A stretch of 64,000 nt of DNA from assembly GCA_022592445.1 (NCBI GenBank), contig JABYQR010000104.1, forward strand, positions 58,240 through 122,239. Direction: 5' to 3'. The notes under the pieces were generated by a model. That model was not told the DNA's origin and made no database searches. It saw only the letters and a list, made by a program, of their open reading frames with translations. The first letter of the stretch is position 1. Each line of letters begins with the position of its first letter. Position numbers and translations under genes: made by a program. This DNA is from Cytidiella melzeri. Its lineage: Eukaryota; Basidiomycota; Agaricomycetes; Polyporales; Irpicaceae. This document shows, in pieces, positions 56,842 through 64,000 of the stretch.

Positions 56842-59800
56842 CTCTCTCCCCTTCTGAAGAATTTGCTAGCGCGGTGGATGCATGAGACAAGTTGTTGTCG
56901 AGTAAGAAGTCGTCCAAGGCTGCGAGGTCGTCTACTTTGCTACCAGCCAACCACTCGTCGTGTTCCGGACCATATCCTTTCCATCGAACCAAATATTGAA
57001 AACCTCTCCCAATCTTCCGACGGTCCAAGATGCGCTCTACTACGTGTTCCATCCCATCGGGCGTCGCTATTGGACCAGGTTCTTCGTGTTCGCGTTGAGG
57101 GAACAAAGAGCCGTCGTTGCGCACGAAAGGCCTCAACAATGAAGAGTGGAAGGTAGGGTGGATTTGCATGGTGGCAGGGAGATTGAGCGTGTACACAGAG
57201 GTTTCCGGGTGTGCGGCGGTGACGGTATAAGGGCCATCGAAACGAACCATAAATTTGGCAACGCGGTTGTCGCCTCGACGCATGTAGTCCCAGCGACGAT
57301 GGAAGGTGGAGAGTAAAACTTTGTCTCCCACGCGGTACACGACCTCTGGCTCGCGATGTTTGTTGGCATGGAACGCCTGGTTTGATTTTGCCAGTAGCAG
57401 ATTGTCTTGCGCTTCCAACACGTCCGTGTCGATTTGTTTGATGACTTTTTGCGCAACGAGAGCCTCGTTGCCCATGGTCTTGCATGCGGATTTGGCGGAA
57501 ACATCACATAGTGGTGGAATGATACGAGGGGAACGACCATGTCGTAGATGGAATGGAGAGAAGCCAGTGGAGGCGTTGACGGTATTCATGTAGTTAAAGC
57601 GCACCGCAGGGAGCGCGCGCACCCAGCCTTTCTGGTTTCGCTCGACGTGGAAACGCAATGCTTGTATGATCGTCTTGTTTGAGCGTTCGCTTGCACCGTC
57701 TGTCTCGGGGTGGTAGGAGGTCGACATCTTTAAGTCCACACCAGTTAATTTCGTGAGAGCCTTCCAGAAGCGCGACATGAACAACTTATCGCGATCCGAC
57801 ACAATATTCGACGGGAGCCCGTTCTCGCAATACCAGTGATGGAAAAACAATAGTGCGAATTGTTCGGCGTCGATGTCGGTGGTAGACGGCACAATGCGCA
57901 AATCCGAGTTGAGACGGCAAGTCATCGTGACAATTGAGTTGAAACCGTTGTCTTCCGGTAATGGACCAATGAAGTCGATCGCGACACTTTCGCATCTGCC
58001 ATCTGGTACCGGCAGCGGGTGGAGTGGGCCCACAGGTCTACGTGTTTGTGACTTGTTGCGCTGGCATTGCTCGCACGCAGGTACGTACAGGGTTTCAATC
58101 TCCTTGCGCATGTGTGGCCAGTAGTAGCAGGAACGGAGAGCGGCGTATGTCTTATCGCCACCATAGTGGCCTAAAGCGTCGTGTGATAATCGGAAAAGGC
58201 GTTCTCTGAGGTGACGCATGCGAGGGATGACCAGGCGATCAGCTACGAATAGGCAACGGCCACGGACGGAGAAACCATTCGCGCTCCGGCCGTCGAGCAA
58301 ACCTTCGCGAAGGGCGTGCATTGCAGGTTTCGAACGCAATTTTTTGTCCATTGCGGATTTAGCGTTAGGGTCCCATAGCGAGTCAATCACTCGAGAAGTC
58401 CAGTTGTCTTCGGCGTAGCCGGCGAGTATGTCCTCGGTCCAAGTGGCGTCTGCGGCAATGTTGAACTGGTGTACCGCACCGCACGTCAATTCTTGTGAAC
58501 GTTTCGCGTTGACAACGGTATGTGGATGGCGAGACATGGCATCTGCTGGCGAATTGTCCTTTCCGGCGATGTAGATGATTCGGTAGTCGTGCTGACTCAT
58601 GAACTCCTGCCAACGGCATTGTCGACGGGAGAGATTGTCTTGGGTGTCGAAGTTTTCCAAGGTCTTGTGGTCCGTGTAAATCTCGAACGGTACACCGAGG
58701 AGATCCACACGCCATTTCTTCAGCGCCCTGATAATCGCAAGTAATTCTTTTTCGTGCACCGGGTAGTTTAGTTCAGCGGATTTGAAGGATTGGCTCTCAA
58801 AGGCGACGGGACGCGCTGTTTGTAAGGTCTCGCCATAAGACAGTACAGCGCCTGAGCAGAAATCGGAAGCGTCGGTTGCGACAAAAATTTTATTGGAGCC
58901 CATGTTCTGGTGGTCGATCACTGTGAGGCATTCGCGCGAAACCACGAGGTCTTTGATGCTTTGGAAAGCGTGTTGGTGGTCTGCAGTCCAGATGAAATTC
59001 TTCTCTGCTTCAGCTGTCGTCAAGGTGTTTAGGACATGCGTGTGTGTCGCGAGTGCAGGCAAAAAGTTGGCGATGTAACGTACGAGGCCAAGGAAAGACA
59101 AAACGTCTTTCGTCGAGCGCGGTGTAGGCCAAGACAGGACTTTCGCGGTTTTCCTGGTGTCCGCTTCGACGCCACGACGAGAGATGTGGTGTCCGAGGAA
59201 GTCAAGTTCGATACAGAACAGGTCGGTCTTTTTGGGGGAACAATAGAGGCAGTGGTTTCGTAGCGCAGTGAGGACGGTTTCGACGTTCTTGCAATGTTCG
59301 TCGAGGGTTTGCGACCAAATGATTATGTCGTCCAGGTACACGTGGCATATAGTCCCAATAAAATTGCGCAAGGCAGAGAACATTCGTCGTTGATGCGTTG
59401 CAGGAGCGTTTCGGCAACCCTGCGGCATCACTGTCCACTCGTATAGACCAAAGGGAGTGCTAACGGCGGTGTAGGGAATGTCATCCGGGTGGACAAGCGT
59501 TTGGAAGAATGAGTTGGTCATGTCGATTTTTGCCCAGAATTTTCCTTTAGCGCAATCAGAGAGGATTTCGCTTATCCGAGGCAAGGGGTGTACATCTGGT
59601 ACGGTGTTCGCGTTCAGAGCGCGGTAGTCATTGACCCACCGAGGTAGCGCATTAGGATCACTCTTTGGTATGAGGAAAGCTGGTGAAGAGTAAGGACTGG
59701 AAGACGGGCGTATACGCCCTGCGTGTAGGTGTTGATTCAGTAAGGTTCGCCAGGCCTCGCGGTATTTCTTAGGACACTCGTATTGCCGTCGCGCGATCAC

Positions 59801-61000
59801 AGTGTCAGGGTTTTTTAAACGGAAGCGATGGTAAACATCATTTGGCAGGTCAGATATATGGGGAATGTCGTCAGGGAATAGGTCAGCAAAGCGGCCGCGC
59901 ATTTGTTCATTTTTGCGTTGTAGCACATCCGACGACGACAGGTCTTCAATGCGTCCCAGGATGGCGTTCACAATTCGAATGCTATCTCCCTCGACGATGG
60001 GCGGTGCACGTTTTGTCTCAAGTAGCAATTCACGTAGAGTATCACGGAATGTGTTTCGCACATGGGTCTCGCGTAGCGTTGACAATTTGCGCAGTGAGGC
60101 AGCGGCATGTTGTTCGTCCGCGCGGCGTTTACGAGGGGAGCGGCGGTCGGGTTGTTCAGGCGGACCAGGAGCAGGCGCGTGTATCACATCAAAACCGTCA
60201 GATTGGCGTATGATGGTAGAACGAACAGGGTCGATTGAACAACGATTTGCAGAATAAAACGGGAGACCGAGAATTACAGGAACGAAAAGGCCTTTGACGA
60301 TGATGGCTTTACAAGTACGAGAGGACCAAGAGAGTTGCGAGTTGGAGACCTTGAATTTAACCCATTCTTTTGCCATTTGCGATTCACCTCCCCACGCTGC
60401 TCCAAACGATTTCGGTTGAGGTAATGGCCTTCGGCGTAGACCCAGTTTGGTCACGAGAGTGTCATCAACTAGGATAGCAGGAGAACCGGAGTCTATCAGC
60501 ATCCGTGTTGGAGCAGCGAGTGTGGAAGGGGAGTGGACGAGAGCGTCCCAGTAAATGTGGCGACATGTTAAGGGAGGGACGTACTCGCTCTCGTCGTCGG
60601 TGGTGTCGCCAGCGCTGAGCACCGAATAACAGCGTGCTGGTGGCGACGAGTCGTAGTTGAATGCGGCGACAGGCAAGACATTGTCGTCGTCAGAGAGATT
60701 CACAGCCGCAACGCGAGGACGAGAACCCGATTGCGCAGGAGTAGCGCTAGCAACAGGCGGCTGCCAGTCAACTGGCACCAGCGGAACGTAAGTCTTAGCG
60801 TCAGGAAAGTCGTTTGTGCACTCCGAGCGGAAGTGGTTGACGTTGATGCGGTGGCACTTGAAACACCCCTTGTTGAGTGTGAGATAGTTGCGCTCAGCAT
60901 CGGTGAGTTTCGGCAGTCTGATACGCTTGTTTCCAACTCCAGGAGCCTCGGAGCGGCCTTCAGAAAAGCGAGTAACAAGTGGCGGTTTTGCGTCAGAGTA
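56837..61000 (-). CDS. Chromovirus Gag(end)-Pol polyprotein, 5' truncated
   Basis: One frame, open from 61,000 (a TAA lies just upstream at 61001-61003) to TAA 56837-56839, about 1,388 residues without a break. Domains in order: gag zinc knuckle CFKCHRINVNHFRSEC; aspartic protease MLIDSGSPAILVDD; reverse transcriptase with KFWAKIDMTNSFFQTLVHP and the catalytic VYLDDIIIW; RNase H IFVATDASDFCSGAVLSY and EIYTDHKTLENF; integrase with HHCC zinc motif (HDALGHYGGDKT, CEQCQRNKS) and DDE core (AIDFIGPLPED, NIVSDRDKLF, DGASERSNKT); C-terminal chromodomain VERILDRRKIGRGFQYLVRW KGYGPEHDEWL. The chromodomain, which binds modified histones and steers integration to heterochromatin, puts it in the chromoviruses. 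The N-terminal part of Gag is missing at the junction with the next element. No internal stop, so probably young. Confidence 0.92.
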   Translation of the reverse strand, partial: YSDAKPPLVTRFSEGRSEAPGVGNKRIRLPKLTDAERNYLTLNKGCFKCHRINVNHFRSECTNDFPDAKTYVPLVPVDWQPPVASATPAQSGSRPRVAAVNLSDDDNVLPVAAFNYDSSPPARCYSVLSAGDTTDDESEYVPPLTCRHIYWDALVHSPSTLAAPTRMLIDSGSPAILVDDTLVTKLGLRRRPLPQPKSFGAAWGGESQMAKEWVKFKVSNSQLSWSSRTCKAIIVKGLFVPVILGLPFYSANRCSIDPVRSTIIRQSDGFDVIHAPAPGPPEQPDRRSPRKRRADEQHAAASLRKLSTLRETHVRNTFRDTLRELLLETKRAPPIVEGDSIRIVNAILGRIEDLSSSDVLQRKNEQMRGRFADLFPDDIPHISDLPNDVYHRFRLKNPDTVIARRQYECPKKYREAWRTLLNQHLHAGRIRPSSSPYSSPAFLIPKSDPNALPRWVNDYRALNANTVPDVHPLPRISEILSDCAKGKFWAKIDMTNSFFQTLVHPDDIPYTAVSTPFGLYEWTVMPQGCRNAPATHQRRMFSALRNFIGTICHVYLDDIIIWSQTLDEHCKNVETVLTALRNHCLYCSPKKTDLFCIELDFLGHHISRRGVEADTRKTAKVLSWPTPRSTKDVLSFLGLVRYIANFLPALATHTHVLNTLTTAEAEKNFIWTADHQHAFQSIKDLVVSRECLTVIDHQNMGSNKIFVATDASDFCSGAVLSYGETLQTARPVAFESQSFKSAELNYPVHEKELLAIIRALKKWRVDLLGVPFEIYTDHKTLENFDTQDNLSRRQCRWQEFMSQHDYRIIYIAGKDNSPADAMSRHPHTVVNAKRSQELTCGAVHQFNIAADATWTEDILAGYAEDNWTSRVIDSLWDPNAKSAMDKKLRSKPAMHALREGLLDGRSANGFSVRGRCLFVADRLVIPRMRHLRERLFRLSHDALGHYGGDKTYAALRSCYYWPHMRKEIETLYVPACEQCQRNKSQTRRPVGPLHPLPVPDGRCESVAIDFIGPLPEDNGFNSIVTMTCRLNSDLRIVPSTTDIDAEQFALLFFHHWYCENGLPSNIVSDRDKLFMSRFWKALTKLTGVDLKMSTSYHPETDGASERSNKTIIQALRFHVERNQKGWVRALPAVRFNYMNTVNASTGFSPFHLRHGRSPRIIPPLCDVSAKSACKTMGNEALVAQKVIKQIDTDVLEAQDNLLLAKSNQAFHANKHREPEVVYRVGDKVLLSTFHRRWDYMRRGDNRVAKFMVRFDGPYTVTAAHPETSVYTLNLPATMQIHPTFHSSLLRPFVRNDGSLFPQREHEEPGPIATPDGMEHVVERILDRRKIGRGFQYLVRWKGYGPEHDEWLAGSKVDDLAALDDFLLDNNLSHASTALANSSEGERV

Positions 61001-61659
61001 TTACGATCCGATCCGATCACGTGATCGGCACCGGACATCCGACATCCTTATCCTCGCACAGCCACATCCTCAACTCGTCACACGGTCCAACACCGATGTT
61101 TCTCCGATTTACCTTGTGCTCGCTATCACCGGTTTCATCAGTTGTAGATATCCCTTTGTACTTTTTCTCCGAATTTCCTCCGACTCCGATTATTCGCCTG
61201 ATCTAATCCTCTCTTGTCTCGGACCATACACGCATGCCTTATCGGACTTACAACTTTTAGTACTATATAACCAGACTCAATTGTACAGTAGAAGTTCAAG
61301 TTCGAATATCGAATAAGATCCCCATCCTATTCCTACCTCTTCATTCGACTTCACTTGCTGAAGTTGTCTTACTCGTCGCTGCCCGACTTCTGTTCTGAAA
61401 CTCTTCCTCCGACATCGTCTTCGCCGACCCCGAGTCTCCGAGGCCGAACCCTTGATCTTGCTGAGTCCAAATCCGAGTCACCGAGGATTCACGAGAGGCG
61501 CAACTTACTTAGTTGAAGCCGATTGACTCTTACAGCTCCCCCTGTCGCCTACTCCGATCGCCGACCCGATTAGCAGCATCGGACTTTGCGACAACACCGA
61601 TCCCGTATCAGTTCTTAACAGTATATTCGAACTTCCATCTCGTATTCCTCTCCTAGTTT
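61001..61659 (+). mobile_element. 5' LTR and leader of the plus-strand Gypsy element
   Basis: Upstream of gag and downstream of the truncated chromovirus. Pyrimidine-rich with many CCGA repeats; a TATA box (CTATATAA) at 61,263-61,270. The LTR start is not certain: candidates are TGCGTCAG at 60989 and TGATCGGC at 61022, next to a palindrome CGATCACGTGATCG. No primer-binding site was recognised. Confidence 0.55.
61264..61270 (+). promoter_or_regulatory. TATA box of the plus-strand retroelement
   Basis: TATATAA about 390 bp before the gag ATG, in the position expected for the U3 promoter of a 5' LTR. Confidence 0.45.
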
Positions 61660-63000
61660 ATGGCAACTCGCGTACAAACCAGGTCCGAAACCCGCACCAC
61701 AGCAGTAGTAACCGAATCAGCATCCGCACTCTCACCCGCCGCTCGCCAAGCCGCAATTATGTCTAGAAACCCATCTCCCACCCCCGCTGCCAGACGCCCC
61801 GAAGGATCCAAGAGAAAAGGGAAGGGAAAGGACCCCAACCCCGATCCCGATGGTGAAGGTGGAGGTGGAGGAGGTGACGATGGCGATGGTGATGATGAAA
61901 ATGGCGATAATAACGATGAGGATGGAGGGAACCCGATTGAACAACTAACAGTGGCTATCACCAGAGCCCTGAGGAATAACTCGTCGGGAACCTCTGCCAA
62001 ATTCCGCGTCCCCGATTCCTTCGACGGCTCCGATCCCGCCAAACTCCGAAACTTCCTCACTCAGTGCGAAGTCTACTTCCGCTCGAGCCCCTCCAAGTTC
62101 AACACTGGTCAGAAGAAGGTCATGTTTGCCTTCTCCTATTTGACCGACGCTGCTCTCGAGTGGTTTGAATTGAAGTTCCTCCAGTACCAGCAATGGGAGG
62201 ACACCCATTTTAACCAATCAATTTCTCGCGCCCACTCCCCGTACGCCGACTCCGAGGACTCGGCAAACGAGGTAGCCGAGACGTTAGGGACTAAGTTCTC
62301 GGAGTATGACTGGCTCAAGAACTGGACTGCCTTCGTCGCCGAGATCCGCACTCACTTCGGACCGGCGGACGATGTCGGCGAAGCCGAGCGAAAGCTCTCC
62401 AACCTCCAGATGCCGTCCGACAAAAAACTATTCTGGTATAACCTTCGGTTCACTCGCTACGCTGTCCGAACGGGCTGGGACGACCGCGCCCTCCGATTCC
62501 GATACTACGACGGTCTCCCTGAACGTCTGCAAGATAATATCACGACGAACGGCAAGCCGAACTCCCTCTCGAGCCTTCAGCAGATGGCTCTGAAATGGGA
62601 TCAACGATACTGGGAACGTCAGGGTGAAAGGAAAAAGACCGATCGGGAACCGAAACCCGCTAAGTCGACCTCTACCTCGACTACTACCACTACTACTACT
62701 GCTGCCCCCGTTGCTTCGGGTTCTAGGCAGCATAATCGGAACCCTCGTCCCCCCGCTACCACCACCGTATCCACCTCAATCTCCACCGCAACGCCGAAGC
62801 CGAACCCGATTGCTAACCTCCTAGGCAGCGACGGTAAGCTCTCGGTTAACGAACGAGCTCGCCGCATTGCAAACAACCTCTGTTTGTTCTGCGGCCTACC
62901 CGGACATCGCGCAAGCGAGTGTCGCCGTGCAGGAAAGGCCCGAGCGGCCCAACTCGCATCGTCGACCGCTACCGCCGACTCCGGGTCGGGAAAAGTCTGA
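61660..63000 (+). CDS. Gag protein of a Ty3/Gypsy element
   Basis: 446 residues from ATG 61660 to TGA 62998-63000. The N-terminal 90 residues are basic then Gly/Asp-rich ([20 protein letters not shown]). The retrotransposon-Gag capsid region is at about residues 115-330 ([70 protein letters not shown]). A Ser/Thr linker follows, then one CCHC zinc knuckle [14 protein letters not shown] for RNA binding, and a short end SGSGKV. The last codons GGA AAA with the preceding G form a possible -1 slip site. Protein expected in cytoplasmic virus-like particles. Frame intact. Confidence 0.9.
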   Translation: MATRVQTRSETRTTAVVTESASALSPAARQAAIMSRNPSPTPAARRPEGSKRKGKGKDPNPDPDGEGGGGGGDDGDGDDENGDNNDEDGGNPIEQLTVAITRALRNNSSGTSAKFRVPDSFDGSDPAKLRNFLTQCEVYFRSSPSKFNTGQKKVMFAFSYLTDAALEWFELKFLQYQQWEDTHFNQSISRAHSPYADSEDSANEVAETLGTKFSEYDWLKNWTAFVAEIRTHFGPADDVGEAERKLSNLQMPSDKKLFWYNLRFTRYAVRTGWDDRALRFRYYDGLPERLQDNITTNGKPNSLSSLQQMALKWDQRYWERQGERKKTDREPKPAKSTSTSTTTTTTTAAPVASGSRQHNRNPRPPATTTVSTSISTATPKPNPIANLLGSDGKLSVNERARRIANNLCLFCGLPGHRASECRRAGKARAAQLASSTATADSGSGKV

Positions 63001-63063
63001 GCAGCCCTCAGTCCTCCGCACAAGTCGAGGGCTGCGCTGATCCTGCTCGTGCACCTATGGAGG
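62988..63063 (+). promoter_or_regulatory. Putative -1 ribosomal frameshift signal, gag-pol
   Basis: Slip heptamer G GGA AAA (62988-62994, X XXY YYZ type in the gag frame), spacer GTCTGA of 6 nt including the gag stop, then a perfect 9-bp stem GCAGCCCTC/GAGGGCTGC (63001-63009 with 63027-63035). Loop bases CCTCC (63013-63017) can pair with GGAGG (63059-63063) at the pol ATG. The -1 frame is open from 62994 into pol. Confidence 0.7.
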
Positions 63064-64000
63064 TATTTCTCAACGCGTCCAATCTTTCCTCCGATGCTTT
63101 ATATATTTCAGTATCCTGTCCCGATTTCCCACTTATGCCTCTTCATGCTCTAGTAGACAGCGGTTCTTCACATTGTTTTATGGACATTTCCACCGCGCAG
63201 AAGTTTGCGTTACCGATCCGATCCATTCCGCCGATTCCGCTCCGATTGTTCGATGGACTTTCACGGTCTTTGATTCAATTCATGATAACACTCCCGATCC
63301 TCTTTCCGTCCGGAAAAACCTGTACGATTCCGTTCTACATCACAAATCTTGACAAATCTGCTTCTATCGTTCTAGGATACGACTGGCTCTCCCGCTACAA
63401 CCCGTTGGTTGACTGGGCTAAGGGCCGTATTACCTTCCAGAACTCTGAAGAATCTCCGACTAGGAGTCCCTCCGACGCCGATAGCTCCGATGAGCCCGAC
63501 TCAGACACTCCCGCACCTCATGCTTCAGCTGTCCCACCAGTATCCTTTATAGGAGCTGCCGCTTATATGCGTGCATGCAAACTGCCAGGCTCTGTCCAGA
63601 TGCGACTTTCGTTGCGCGCAGCGCAAATACCCACATCCGATCACAACCCCGACCTCTCAGCCCTCCCATCCGATTATCATGAATTCGCCGATGTGTTTTC
63701 CAACGCAAAGGCCGACATCTTAGCCCCCCATCGTCCCTACGACCTTAGGATCGAACTAGACAGCGATAAGCCGCTCCCGCCGAGTCCGATGTACTCGCTC
63801 TCCGCGGTCGAGCAGAAAGCCCTCCGAGAATTCTTGGACGAAAACGTCAACTCGGGTTTTATTCGCCAATCGACTTCTCCGCATGGTGCTCCGATTCTCT
63901 TCGTCAAGAAGAAGGACGGTACTCTCCGACTCTGCGTCGACTATCGGGCACTCAACAAAATTACCAAGAAGGATCGCTACCCTTTGCCACTCATTTCCGA
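63057..64000 (+). CDS. Pol polyprotein of the Ty3/Gypsy element (partial)
   Basis: Runs off the right edge of the window. ATG 63057 ([20 protein letters not shown]) is the first in frame, but the frame is open back to 62994 and beyond, in register -1 to gag, so translation may enter by frameshift. Protease: [18 protein letters not shown] (Asp-Ser-Gly active site), ending [17 protein letters not shown] linker follows with Asp/Ser repeats, then the N terminus of reverse transcriptase: [66 protein letters not shown]. Protease and RT style (GYDWL; VFS..KAD.L..HRPYDL) are those of fungal Gypsy elements and differ clearly from the adjacent chromovirus. The remaining RT, RNase H and integrase lie beyond the window. 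Confidence 0.88.
   Translation, partial: MEVFLNASNLSSDALYISVSCPDFPLMPLHALVDSGSSHCFMDISTAQKFALPIRSIPPIPLRLFDGLSRSLIQFMITLPILFPSGKTCTIPFYITNLDKSASIVLGYDWLSRYNPLVDWAKGRITFQNSEESPTRSPSDADSSDEPDSDTPAPHASAVPPVSFIGAAAYMRACKLPGSVQMRLSLRAAQIPTSDHNPDLSALPSDYHEFADVFSNAKADILAPHRPYDLRIELDSDKPLPPSPMYSLSAVEQKALREFLDENVNSGFIRQSTSPHGAPILFVKKKDGTLRLCVDYRALNKITKKDRYPLPLIS

Overview
The window is from a filamentous basidiomycete, probably an Agaricomycete. The genes carry many short introns (about 50-70 bp, GT-AG with rare GC-AG) and sit on both strands. DUF6533 and DUF6534 multi-pass membrane proteins, a mushroom-type BTB protein and a Zn2Cys6 regulator are present, and a Ty3/Gypsy chromovirus lies at the right end. 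Splice boundaries below were read by eye from consensus sites and from how well the joined exons match known families. Gene ends are therefore firmer than inner exon edges.

Positions 1-50,250 are gene-rich. In order they hold: a partial Gly/Phe-rich protein; a DUF6533 membrane protein (-); a BTB/POZ protein (+); delta-1-pyrroline-5-carboxylate dehydrogenase (+); a U5 snRNP 40-kDa WD40 protein (+); a conserved protein I do not recognise (-); an AT-hook protein with a Cys/His cluster (-); an unrecognised multi-exon gene (-); a DUF6534 membrane protein (+); the RRM protein RBM42 (-) diverging from ribosomal protein L5 (+); a Zn2Cys6 transcription factor (-); Mediator subunit Med17 (+); a second DUF6534 protein (-); two large RhoGEFs facing each other tail to tail (+ and -); a small membrane protein (+); a membrane-anchored amidohydrolase (-); and two tandem zeta-crystallin-type quinone oxidoreductases (+). 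Housekeeping genes for splicing, translation, transcription and proline breakdown lie among lineage-specific membrane-protein and signalling genes.

From about 50,250 to the right edge the sequence is a gene-poor, AT-rich transposon nest. Two LTR families (here R1, about 724 bp, and R2, about 755 bp) occur as solo LTRs. Several have exact 5-bp target-site duplications, so insertion order can be read: R1 copy 2 was hit by R2 copy B, which was hit by R2 copy C; R1 copy 2 was also hit by R1 copy 3, which was hit by a minus-strand chromovirus, which seems to be cut by a plus-strand Gypsy element running off the window. The chromovirus has zinc knuckle, protease, RT, RNase H, integrase and chromodomain in one open frame. 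The plus-strand element has a separate gag, and its gag-pol junction carries what looks like a full -1 ribosomal frameshift signal (heptamer GGGAAAA, 6-nt spacer, perfect 9-bp stem, and a loop that can pair with the pol start). That junction is the most interesting item here.
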